Shown here: piece after piece, positions 1 to 10,098 of the stretch
Layout: each line of letters starts with the position of its first letter
How positions within the stretch are numbered: position 1 is the stretch's first letter
From: Reticulascus tulasneorum
Lineage: Eukaryota; Ascomycota; Sordariomycetes; Glomerellales; Reticulascaceae
DNA: 64,000 nt
Direction: 5' to 3'
NCBI GenBank assembly: GCA_001557505.1
Contig: LSAX01000004.1
Location: forward strand, 3,968,001 to 4,032,000
Notes under the pieces: generated by a model
Database searches by the model: none
What the model saw: only the letters and a program-made list of their open reading frames with translations
What the model was told of the DNA's origin: nothing
Translations under genes and position numbers: made by a program

Positions 1-1
1 T

Positions 2-304
2 GATGCCCTCGTGCTGAAGCCCGGGCTGTCGGAGGAGGAAAAGCAGAAGATCTATCGCGATCGGAGCGCCTTGTTTCACGCGGATCAGATTGAGGCGCCC
101 TTACTACTTGTCCATGGCACTGCTGATACGGTCGTGCCAATTGAGCAGGCGAGATTGATGGCTAAGAAGATTGAGGGCAATGGCGGAGCTGTGCAGCTTG
201 TGGAAGTGGAAGGGGAAGGGCATGGATTTGGGAAACCGGGGAGTAAGCTTCTCATGCTGCAAGAGGAGGAGAGATGGTGGAGAAAGACTTTGTTGGGAAA
301 TTGA
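2..304 (+). CDS. Prolyl oligopeptidase-family (S9-type) serine hydrolase, C-terminal part
   Basis: Only the last 100 residues lie in the window; the 5' part is beyond the left edge. The frame is open from base 2 to a TGA. The residues fit the C-terminal end of an alpha/beta hydrolase of the dipeptidyl-peptidase/acylaminoacyl-peptidase type. The strand-turn LLLVHGTADTVVP carries the likely catalytic Asp, and VEGEGHGF carries the likely catalytic His. The nucleophilic Ser would lie upstream and is not seen. The family cleaves short peptides or acylated amino acids. Substrate and cell location cannot be told from this fragment. The family call is fairly safe and the exact member is open. Confidence 0.75.
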   Translation, partial: DALVLKPGLSEEEKQKIYRDRSALFHADQIEAPLLLVHGTADTVVPIEQARLMAKKIEGNGGAVQLVEVEGEGHGFGKPGSKLLMLQEEERWWRKTLLGN

Positions 305-2221
305 TACCGGTTGTGCCTTTTGTTATATTATGCGACAACTGCTTTTCTGGCAGTCTTGGTGACGCCTCATTGTCATACAATCTGACTAGGGGGCTCAGGT
401 TATAATTTACCTTTCTTGGGATGTCAATCGAGCCGGTGCATAATATTGGACCTTGGACAGAGCCACATACATCACTGCTATGCCCTCGGTCTGTCATCTT
501 CAGCGGGCTGCATTCTGTATACTTCTACCAAGTCAAAGGCCAGTTACATCTAATGGTGTAGATATCATAACAACGAGGATTATGACCCATGTTCATTGCG
601 GGGCAAGCTTGTGCCGCCCATTTAATGGCTGATGTATGTCTTGCTGATTCGGATGTCATGCTGGCTGAGATGCTGTATATCTCGATACATGGTTTTGGCG
701 CCTAGTCCGAAGCCTCCGTCCTGGCAAAGTGGTTGTCTTACTTCGGCTGCTCGTTCACTGGATGAACCCTCTTTCCCTCAACGCTGATTTGCCGGCTTTG
801 GCTTGGAGCTACGGCGGGGGGTGGCCACTGCCGCAATAATGCAATGCTAAACAGCGAGGTACTCTATTTTCGGACAGCTTGCTTGTTATCGTTTCACTGC
901 AACTTCCTTTCATTCAGGACCAACAACATGGCATTTTCTATCTCAAAATAGCTAACAGATACGTACTCATCCCTTGAGCTATCCCAAGTAGTTCCATTAT
1001 GCCGCATCCCCATGTGGGCTACTGGCAAGAGTGGTTCCATAAGGTTCGATCATTTACTAATCTCTCGCATCCGAACGAGGGGGAGATTTACTGCTACAGT
1101 GAGACAAAATCTTGAAGACGATGTTGGTCCCTTCATCCATTCGCAGGGTGGCAATGCAAAGGCACGCTCTTGGTGTCTTACCCGGTAACTTGCATTGCCG
1201 AGGGTATCTCACAATCCCTCTTATTAAGCTATTAGATATATCTAGTTTCCCTTGGCTCCCTTGCAAGCAGCCAGCTGATCCGCAAATTGATTGGCGTATG
1301 TCATGACCTGGTCCTAGGCTGGGCGATATCCAACCAAAGGAACTAAAGTTTAATCGATCTGGGCATCGTCAACCAATTTTCAAATACCTAAAGTACAGTA
1401 CATGGAATTGCGGCTGTGCGTAAGGCAGGATGCGAGATCGGCAGACTGCACGGATGTTCCCCGCGGGCAATGGACACCGAGAGTGCTTGAGGAGTGGCAG
1501 AAGTCGACGGCTAGAAGCTAGTGAACCGGCCAAGAGGCTATCACGAACTCTCCATGCCCGCCAAATATATAGTGGTGTCATAGCTTTCAACGGCGTACCA
1601 CAGCGCTGGTAGCACGAGTCAAGTCCTCTACTCATAACTGAGTGATTGTTCCCGAATTCAAAAGGGATTTCATTCGACCATGGTATGGTTTTTTTCGTCC
1701 CTTGACACAAATTTTATAGAAGATTTGGAGACCTTCCCCGACATTGATGGGATTTACAATCCCATTGAGCGACACCACGGGGATTAGTTGGGGAAAGCCA
1801 AGTGATGCCAAGTTCTTAAGTCTTAAGTGTTGACGCTACCGAACGAGAAAAATGAACTCAGCCTCCACCACCACAGCCCGGGATCTGTCACATCCGCACT
1901 AGGGGCCGAAGATCTGCAAATGAGTGATCTGGCCCAGCCCGATGTTGCCGAATTGGGCAAATCGCCAAGGAAGATATTAGGTCTTGCCAACCCCAATACG
2001 CCGTGGTTTTTTGTCTGAGACCGTATTGCTAGCAGCTAGCTGTTGGTTAACTCACCTTGGCAGCTCCAACGCAGAGTCCGAAGCTCACGACGATGACGAT
2101 CGAGTGGAAAGTGCCGCTGCGGTGCGCGCCTGATGACGACTATACGTCTTGGGGATTGGAGCTGCCTGAGCTCGATTCATCTGCCACGTTCGGGACAGCT
2201 CAGAGCCGTGGTGGCTAGCAA
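305..2221. other. Gene-free stretch, about 1.9 kb
   Basis: Only short open frames without recognisable domains or convincing splice pairs are present on either strand. It holds the 3' flank of the peptidase gene and the promoter of the CHRD gene. I see no repeat, transposon or RNA gene. Confidence 0.5.
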
Positions 2222-2230
2222 GTTATATAA
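2222..2230 (+). promoter_or_regulatory. TATA box of the CHRD gene
   Basis: The sequence TTATATAAG lies about 106 bp upstream of the start codon of the CHRD gene, the same spacing seen at several other inducible-looking genes here. It is followed by a pyrimidine- and CA-rich leader ending in GTCACAATG. Confidence 0.5.
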
Positions 2231-2335
2231 GTCAATTGGATTTACCGTAAAAATTGTTCATCATTCCATTCGACACAAGCCAATTGAACAACAGTCTTAA
2301 TCCAATACTCTTTCGTTTTAACACACCCCGTCACA

Positions 2336-2971
2336 ATGAAGACCACATCTTTCGCTATCCTCGCGCTCGCAGCTGCCGCATCTGCGACACCCACAGGCTA
2401 CAAGAAACACGAGGAACATGATGATCACTGGGGCAAGTATAAAGACAGTTCGCCTTTCACCTTCACTTCGACCTACAAGGTCATTGCTACGCCGGACCAG
2501 GTTGTGAATGCTACAAATGCCTTCACAGGTGGTCTTGCTGGCGCGAAGGGCTACTTCAACTACGGCATCAACTCGCACGACAATGTCATCTGCTACAATA
2601 TTACTCTCCAAAACTTCAAGGGCAACTACTCGTCAATGGCCCTCACTGCCACTCACATCCATGAGGGACCGCCAGGCAAGGCCGGACCACCCAGGTACGT
2701 CTCCCCGCATATCAATGAATCTTAATACCAAGCTGATGCTCTCCACAGAATTGTCTTTCCCGACCCCACTGGCGAGGGATCCACAAGGAACAGCATCGGC
2801 TGCGTAACAGGGCCCTTCAAGACGGGCATCTTGGCGAACGGTACCGACACTGGGGATGGGTTCCATGTCAGTGAGATTGAGGATTCTCCAGCCGCCTTCT
2901 TCACGGATGTGCATTCCAGCTTGGCCGTGCCGGGAGCAGTCAGAGGTCAGCTTGATTCTGATTGCAAGTAA
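2336..2971 (+). CDS. CHRD-domain secreted protein
   Basis: Two exons, 2336-2694 and 2749-2971, joined across a 54-nt intron (donor GTACGT, acceptor CCACAG), give 193 residues. An N-terminal signal peptide runs to about residue 17 (MKTTSFAILALAAAASA). The rest resembles the CHRD (chordin) fold: a FTSTYKVIATPDQVVN strand, the motif THIHEGPPGKAGPP about residue 105, and a C-terminal SLAVPGAVRGQL segment. Fungal CHRD proteins are small extracellular proteins with no proven enzymatic role. Several N-x-S/T glycosylation sites are visible (NIT, NYS, NGT). The start is the first ATG and opens the signal peptide. Family call is good; biological function is unknown. Confidence 0.85.
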
Positions 2972-4474
2972 TCGGTAATATGGGTCGGATGGAACTTGCG
3001 TCGCCAGCAAAAAAATATACCTATGATATGTTTTCCTGGCAAGTCTTAAGGTGGTGGAATAAGGTATTTCCCTGCGGGGTTACACAGCCATATTTAATCC
3101 TTAATCAGCAATATTAATTTCCAATGAGTCTTATTGTCACATTTCAGACTTCAGCCGCTTCAGGTTTCGCAGTGATCAGGGCATGGTTCAAAGGATTCGT
3201 GAGGTCGATTGAGCCGCTTAACCACCCATGGACTTGGATTCATACCCATGGGCCAGTCAAGCATTTGACAAGTTGGAGAACATACTCCATGTCACCAGCG
3301 AGTCTGGCTGCGTCTTTGCGGATATTACCCTTAACCAACATCGCTGCGAGCCTTCCGTTATCCGTTACGAATGCGACAACAATATATTCGCCCACTGTCT
3401 GATCCAAGGCAATGTCCTGCCACGTCCAACAGCCCTCCGCATAGCACACGTACGCATGCTGTGACCCTGTAAATGTTGCTTTACGTGGTAGCCGAGGTAA
3501 TAATTCATTTTCTTTGCGTATCACTGGTGCGTTCGACTTTTGCACATATTGTGCCCAGACGCTACTTGCAGCGATGTGCTGCCCCTTATTGATTGAGGTG
3601 AGAGATCCTGATGAATGTGATGAAGAATACGATGGGTAAATCAGTATATTTGCATACGTAGGATCACGACAATTTCAACATATCATTCCATCCCTTAGCC
3701 CGTAGTCTACTCAGCTAGGGAACTTGAGAGATGCAGCGGAAGGTCAGCCGTGATTCCGTTGTAGGAAGCAAAATTTATACTCCAAGACCAACACAGCTAC
3801 TAGCATTACCCAACTACACATTCATTTAAGTCCATTTAAGTCCAATGACAAACCAGAATCCTGCAACATATCGCTGACTTCACTATATCTGGCAGAGCTG
3901 TGCTCGGGCGAGATGTCATTGTGCGAGATCGAACCAGATTGCGTTCGTTCTAGAAGCCCCTTTTGTCACAAGCCAAGCCAGTGCCCCGTTGGATTTCCAT
4001 GCGACGTGATTGATAAGTTGATACCAAAGTTCCATTCCACGACAAACGAGTGGTCGGTTCCACACGCTAGATATTGAACTCATCTATATCCTACCACTGG
4101 TGGGTCTTACGGCAGTTTTGGTGGCAGCTCTAGCGCTTACTTATCTTAGCAGATGATCCTCAATAGTATAGCCTATACTATGTAGGATCCGGGAGTTACA
4201 CACTCGAAATCCATTTAAGGAAAGCGCCAATAATTCAATTGAGAACTCAATCAACTAGTCGGGAGCCGAACGCGCTACATATTAAATTGAGGTGTTAAGC
4301 GCGATGGCACTGTGCGTAGGGCATAGTAAGGCAAGGGCCAACATGGATTCGATCTACTCTAGGTCTCCAATGGCGACTCGATCATTACAAGGCAGTTTGA
4401 GCACTTAAATCCAGGCGTTCGGCCAGTTTTCCTTGAACATTGAAAAAACAAAACTTTCGTTTGACCCCCCGAAA
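2972..4474. other. Intergenic stretch, about 1.5 kb
   Basis: Apart from a weak open frame on the minus strand (listed separately), nothing coding is seen. Near 3826-3843 a 10-bp unit (TCCATTTAAG type) is repeated twice in direct tandem. The 3' half is the promoter region of the tyrosinase gene. Confidence 0.4.
3240..3500 (-). pseudogene. Possible gene fragment or unrecognised small exon
   Basis: On the minus strand an open frame follows a good acceptor-like site (TTTACAG, about 3475). It reads like ordinary protein, for example CYAEGCWTWQDIALDQ, VGEYIVVAFVTDN and AAMLVKGNIRKDAARLAGDM, and ends in GPWV-stop at 3240. I found no clear upstream exon with an ATG and do not recognise the family. 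It may be the last exon of a small gene, a decayed copy, or chance. Confidence is low. Confidence 0.2.
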
Positions 4475-5842
4475 ATGTTGACATCGCTTGTTGCTGCGTT
4501 AACTCTCCTCGTCGGGACATCCACCGCGGGTTTGTACCCTCCCGATGTGGTGGATAAGCTCGCGGAGGATGGCATGGCCAAACTCAAAGAGTATTTGGCG
4601 GCGAATCCATCAAAGAGTGGATGCACGCTGGAGAATGCCGTCAAGCGTAAAGAATGGTGTGACTTATACATCTCCAAGACCTGTCGACACTGCTAATGAC
4701 TGACAGGGGCGATCTCACGGTCCCAGAACGAAAGGACTACATTAAGGCAGTGTTGTGTTTGCAATCCAAGCCTGGATTGACCACTTCTCAGGCACCTGGC
4801 GCCAAGAGCCGGTTTGATGACTATGTTACCGTACACATTCAGCAAACTCCTCAAGTACATGGGACTGTAGGTAGCCACATAAACGTCGCATGTTTGATAC
4901 AGAAGGTGAACTGACGTGTTCAGACAAACTTCTTGCACTGGCATCGATACTACATCTGGCACTACGAGAAAGCACTCCGAGAAGAGTGTGGATATGCTGG
5001 ATATCAACCAGTGAGTATCCCTATATCTAACTAGCACAGGAGTGGGCTAATCAAGCATCTCAGTACTGGAATTGGGATCGATATGCTGCGGATCCTGCCA
5101 GCTCACCAATATTCAATGGAAATGACTCCAGCCTGAGCGGCAACGGTGAATATATTCCTCACGATGGCATACACTTCCCGGGTGCTCCGCTTCCGAACGA
5201 CGGCATACCCGCTGGAAGCGGAGGAGGTTGTGTGACCCAGGGTCCATTCAAAAAGTAAGCAGTGAGGGACTGTGTCACATTACCCCAGCTGACATTGCAA
5301 ACAGTATGACAGTCAACTTGGGACCCATCATGCCCATCCTCCCCAACCTCAAGAGCAATCCACGATCAGACGGTCTTGGGTACAACCCCCGCTGCCTCCG
5401 CCGCGATCTCAACGTACACTCCGCTGCCATAACTGTAGCATCTGAGACACATAAGCTTATCACCACGAGCAACAACATTTACTGGCTGCAAACAGTCATG
5501 GAGGGCCAATTCGACATTGGCAAATGGGGTGTGCACAGTGGTGGGCACTACACTGTCAGCGGTGACCCCGGCGGCGATTTCTACATCTCACCTGGCGATC
5601 CCGTCTTTTGGCTTCATCATGGAATGATTGACCGCGTATGGTGGATCTGGCAGTTGCAGGATCTAGGAAAGCGGCTCAACCAGGTGTCGAAAACGATTAC
5701 CATGCTCAATAGCCCGCCGAGTCGGAACGGTACGATAAACGATAATGTCAATCTGGGGCTTCTGGCGCCGGATGTGAAGTTGAGCAAGCTTGTGGACACC
5801 ATGGGTGGTCTTGATGGGAAGTTGTGTTACATTTATGTTTGA
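4475..5842 (+). CDS. Tyrosinase / catechol oxidase-like, short secreted copper oxidase
   Basis: Five exons (4475-4656, 4707-4866, 4924-5010, 5064-5254, 5305-5842) encode 385 residues. A signal peptide (MLTSLVAALTLLVGTSTAG) supports the ATG at 4475. The CuA site is HGT-TNFLHWHRYY-IWHYE, which matches the tyrosinase signature H-x4-F-L-x-W-H-R. The CuB site has HSGGH followed by GDPVFWLHHGMID, matching D-P-x-F-x3-H-x3-D. YWNWDRYA follows the third intron, as in the family. Tyrosinases oxidise phenols or catechols to quinones using a type-3 copper pair. The protein stops soon after CuB, so the C-terminal latency domain of classical fungal tyrosinases is absent and the secreted AoCO4-like group is the closer match. 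Substrate is not predictable. Confidence 0.9.
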
Positions 5843-6092
5843 TTGAACTCTTCATAGATTCCAGCCACGGTACCGTACTGAAAATTCTGGAATCTCAAAC
5901 CTTATTCACGAACCTCCTTAGTCCTGACAACCCCATTCAACGGTGCTGATTAGCCTACATTTGTAAGATGCGACTCTGGCCAGCACCATGTGATTACAGT
6001 GGAAGTAAATAGTGCAACATAAGCAGAATTGTATCGTCTCAGGAGCTCATACTCAGCAGCTCCTCAATGGCCTTTGCATTACCGCACAGTCA

Positions 6093-6992
6093 TTATTTGA
6101 GAAGAACCACAGTAGGCGAACTACTCGCCGTGGTAGATGGCCCGGGAGAAGGCGCCGGCACAATGGCGATGCTGCTGTTCATTCCGCACCTAGGAGCTTT
6201 GCAGGCTGATACTGTATGAATGTACCTGACCAATCCTTCCTCAACTCTGAACATGTGACTATCCGGCATGGGAATCTCTGGATACGTCCGATCAAGTCCA
6301 GGAAAGCCCATAAAAATGTCGACAGTACCCATCTCTTCATCTACCACATATTTTCGGTTGGTAACTTTGATTGTCGATGGGAAACCACCCAGATTGCAGG
6401 TGTTGGCTGACAAATTTCCTCTCCCGGTGTAGGCCCCCCCTTCCAGCCGTGCGCAAGGTGTCCCGAGTGGGATAACTACGCTGACGTTGTTCCATCTGTC
6501 GAAGTAGGCATCCCCGGCTGCTTTGATGACTTCTCGGCTGTCACGTTTCTCAACGGGAATAGGAGCCCACGATGTCTCAATTGAGTTCCAGTACAGATAC
6601 CCAGTGGCGTTGAAGGCCCAGTCATCCGCGTCCGTGACGATGGACTCGATGGCGCTGATTTTGTTATCAGTAAGAAGAATCCTCGTACCAATGACGTAAG
6701 GGTGCGGTGAGGTAGCTGCAATAATCTCGGTGAAGGTCGAACATTCCGTTGTGTCGTGGATGCTACGGTTGTGATCGATTACCAGGGCTTGGGCGAGGAC
6801 GCCCTTCTGAATATCCACAGGGGCATCGTTCTCCGAGTAGATTACGTTACTACCCAGGGCAGAGATGGAAAGCACACCGGCAGCTTGGGAGGCTACGTAG
6901 GAGTCGGTAATGTTTTGGAGAAATGCACGGGAGCATTCTGCGGTAGCAGTTGCGGCGAGCGAGAGGCTCAACAAGATAGCTGAGAGGTGCAT
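6093..6992 (-). CDS. DUF8021-type secreted protein
   Basis: A single exon of 299 residues. The frame stays open for a further 81 codons upstream, but the ATG at 6992 starts a clean signal peptide (MHLSAILLSLSLAATATA) cleaved before ECSRAFLQ, so I prefer it. The body (CSRAFLQNITDSYVASQ..., VIGTRILLTDNKISAIESIVTDADDW, TGYLYWNS...) is the pattern of fungal DUF8021 proteins, whose role is unknown. It ends with a Ser/Thr/Pro-rich tail lacking a clear GPI signal. Several N-glycosylation sites are visible. A TATA element lies about 110 bp upstream on the same strand. Confidence 0.75.
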   Translation of the reverse strand: MHLSAILLSLSLAATATAECSRAFLQNITDSYVASQAAGVLSISALGSNVIYSENDAPVDIQKGVLAQALVIDHNRSIHDTTECSTFTEIIAATSPHPYVIGTRILLTDNKISAIESIVTDADDWAFNATGYLYWNSIETSWAPIPVEKRDSREVIKAAGDAYFDRWNNVSVVIPLGTPCARLEGGAYTGRGNLSANTCNLGGFPSTIKVTNRKYVVDEEMGTVDIFMGFPGLDRTYPEIPMPDSHMFRVEEGLVRYIHTVSACKAPRCGMNSSIAIVPAPSPGPSTTASSSPTVVLLK

Positions 6993-7101
6993 CACTTCTG
7001 TTTGGTCCCGCTCACTTTTGAAATCGGAGGTGAGAAGTATATATGTATTTACTGCGCAACAAGACGCCGAAGGGCTTCGAGAGATGCATCTGGGATTGCC
7101 A

Positions 7102-7110
7102 CTTATATAT
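7102..7110 (-). promoter_or_regulatory. TATA box of the DUF8021 gene
   Basis: On the minus strand the sequence reads ATATATAAG, about 110-118 bp upstream of the chosen ATG at 6992. This supports the downstream signal-peptide start over the longer open frame. Confidence 0.5.
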
Positions 7111-8000
7111 CCATACCTGCCCGTGTGTTGGAGATTGTGGGGGACGGAAGCCAGATCTGAGGCCCAGCAGGAGAAGCCGTTTAATTGCGCTCGCGGGGTT
7201 GAACGGTAGATCCCATCTTCTTGTGCGGGACTCATATGGCAGATGGCCGGGAAATATTATTGGTACCTACATTGATAGTACGGCATCTTGGGGTTTGACT
7301 GAAGATCACCCGTCTTGGTGCTGGTGCCTGGTCTCGCTAGCGATTCTTTAACCGGCTCAGCAAATGTATCCTCCTCCACGAGTGATGCCGCAGTTAACTC
7401 TTAAATAAAATGCTCCCTACCTCTAGTAAGTTTGTCACTAGTTACCCTAGCGGCAGTGATACATAATTAGTGCTTCCAGAAAATGCGACGACCCCTACCC
7501 CCGGTGCTATGACGAGTTCGGCAGGGCTGGCTCTAGCAAAGAGCTCCTACAGCGTTATCGGGGTCTTTGATGGTATCAAAATAGCTTGATAGCAATCTTC
7601 CTATTTTCATGCTGTTCGATATCTCTCCTAAAATCCTTCCACCACCCAAATTACAGCCGCCGCGTTACACCAGGCTGCGTCCAGCTGCCACGCCACCAGC
7701 CACCAGCCTCATAGTCTCCCAAGTGCCCACAGACCACCATATTGCTCCACTAATAAGCTTATCCTGTGGCACCTACAAATACACACCTAACTACATACGA
7801 CCAAAGTAGGCAAGCCAACCCATAGCTTAATTGGTCTTCCAGGCGGAATCCTGTCAGATTTGGTCTGGCGCATCCTGTAGGATTTCTTAATCTCAATATT
7901 TCCTGGTTCATCAACCTCCTCCATTTCCCACTCTTCCATAAACCTCATCATTTCGGCTTTCCAGGTAACATCGACCGCTTCGTCTTGTTCGGAATCGCCC
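7111..8000. other. Divergent promoter region between DUF8021 and acyltransferase genes
   Basis: About 0.9 kb without a supported gene. Short open frames are present on both strands but none has a recognisable domain or a consistent splice model. Confidence 0.45.
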
Positions 8001-9611
8001 ATGATGCCTACATTCAAACGCAACATCTCAGAAAAGTCTGAAATAATCCGAAGATTAGGCCCGTGGTAGGTAGTTAGAACCCGGCTCTTTCCTCCTTATT
8101 ATGTGCGATCTGACAGACCTAGCGAAGCTTATTTTGCATCCTGGGGTCATCATCATGTATACGCCTGCGTTTCTATGACTTGTCGTTACGTGCTCCCAAA
8201 TTCGAGTGCGAATAACCTAGACGACGCAGCACTACGCCGGATTTTTGAAAGGGCAATATCACTCACAGTCCTGGAACAACCCCTATTTCAAGTAGGGGTG
8301 AAAGCTCAGGATTCCAAGACGCCATTTTGGACCAGGTTTGACCACCTCGATTTCAGCTATCATGTCAAATGGGACAGCCGTCCTGAAGATGATAGCTACG
8401 AAGGCTACCTTTCAAGCACAATCACGGAAAGGCATGAAAAGTTCTTTACTGGAGACAGACCGAAATGGATAGTTCACCTTCTGAGGCCGCATGGAAAGGC
8501 GTACATCGATGTCCTGCTAGCATGGGATCACGCCCATGGGGACGGAAAGAGTGGAATCATATTTCATGAGAGCATGCTGAGAAATTTGGACCCTAAAACT
8601 CTCTCCGATCTCGATCATAATCTAGAGGGCCATATTCTCACCCTCCCGAAAACACCGAACCTCCCCCCGCCTCAAGAGCAGCTTATCAAAATGCCACTCT
8701 CCGTTGGATTCATGCTGTCGTCGGCTTGGGAGGAGATGAAGCCTTCTTCTCTAAAAGCAGGGTCGCCTTACACCATAAAATGGGCAGATGTTAAGACGGT
8801 TCCATATACTAGCCAGCAAAGACTGTGCACTGTCAGTTCGCCACATCTTGGCGTGATATTGGAGGCGTGTCGTGAACACGGGACAACACTCACCGGCCTT
8901 CTTCATGCAATCTGTCTGGTGTCGATGGCGAGTCGACTGGATGCGGATTCGGCACCGGCTTTCTCGTCCGGCACGCCCATCTGCCTTCGACGTTTCATGA
9001 ACACTCCTTCGGCTGCTGCATTAAAGCAGGACCCGCAAAAGACGATGGGGGCTTTTGTGTCCTACGTCACGCACAAGACCAACCGCGAAACGACGGCAGA
9101 GATTCGGGGTCTTTGTCAACAGGACACTCCTGCGAGCAGGAAGCCATTGCTAAGTGCGATGTGGACCGCTGCAAAAGGATTTCGGCAAGATATCGTCAAG
9201 ATGATCGATGCAGGATTGAAAGATGACGTAGTAGGGACTATGAAGTATATCGGGGACTGGAATGCTTATATTAAGGCAGAGCTCAAGAAGCCTCGAACAG
9301 TGGCCTGGGAAATTAGCAACCTCGGCGTCTTAGATGGAAGCCCGGCGAAGGAAGATGGCAGTTCATCTGAAGAGGAGCCATGGACGATCGAGAATGCCAG
9401 GTTTGCACAGAGCGCCCCATGTCTTGGGCCTGCAATCTGCTTAAGTGTGGTGGCGGTTAAAAGCCAAAGCCTGTGTATAACAATCGTCTGGCAGGACTCG
9501 GTGGTGGATTCCAACCTCGGGACAGGCCTAGCAATTGACTTGGAGGCATGGCTGAGGCACATAGCAGATTCCGAAAGCCCAGTGCCTGAGGTCGGTGTGG
9601 GAAACCCCTAA
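8001..9611 (+). CDS. HxxxDG acyltransferase (alcohol acetyltransferase / condensation-like)
   Basis: Modelled as two exons, 8001-8065 and 8123-9611, 517 residues. The large exon has no in-frame ATG at its 5' end. A 57-nt intron (donor GTAGGT, branch CTGAC, acceptor CCTAG) joins it to an upstream ATG and yields RRLGPCEAYFASWGHHH, which fits the N-terminus usual in this fungal family. The acyltransfer motif is HAHGDG (about residue 157), the catalytic HxxxDG of CoA-dependent acyltransferases and NRPS condensation folds. The C-terminal FAQSAPCLGPAICLSVV and CITIVWQDSVV segments also fit AATase-type (PF07247) proteins. The likely role is transfer of an acetyl or other acyl group to an alcohol or a secondary metabolite. 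Start could be the ATG at 8001 or the one at 8004. Confidence 0.75.
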
Positions 9612-10098
9612 GAGTCAGCCCAACCATACAAGAGGTAACACTGAGAGGTTATCGGTTGGCTGTAATTAATACTCAATACTCTAGCAAAACATCTCAGGCA
9701 CTCGACATTGATGAAAACCGTGGCTCTACTTCGACAAGCAATAACCGATAGCAGCGCACGCTGCCACTTTTGCAGGTGGCCGACTGAAATGAGATTATGG
9801 CACGAGTCGTCATGGCGGTGTGCGCACTCGTATTGTTGATGAACCTACGATAAGGATAAATTGCTGAAGGATGGCTCATTGCAGCACGGTCGAGAACACT
9901 GAGTGTAATGCTTTTGTGGCTAAGGGAATAAAGTAGTCAAGTTGAGTTGCCACTGTGCCATTCTGTTTGCCCTTACAAAAAGCCGCCATCTTCAGTCAAC
10001 GCTTTCGTCATCATCCCATTGCATACAATCATCCCAAGTTAGGATTCTAATATCATCCACATCCTCTTCTTCATCCTCTATGCTCGCCCTACTCTCGT
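9612..10098. other. Short convergent intergenic region
   Basis: About 490 bp between the 3' ends of the acyltransferase and Clr5-ankyrin genes. No gene, repeat or structured RNA was seen before the coding tandem repeat begins. Confidence 0.45.

Noticed and set aside
6993..7235. 81-codon N-terminal extension of the DUF8021 protein
   Set aside because: It would bury the signal peptide, and a TATA box lies inside the extension at the right distance from the inner ATG.
8063..8116. Alternative acyltransferase intron (donor GTGGTA, acceptor CTGACAG)
   Set aside because: It keeps frame but uses a poor donor; the GTAGGT/CCTAG pair gives the family-like GPCEAY join with CTGAC as branch site.
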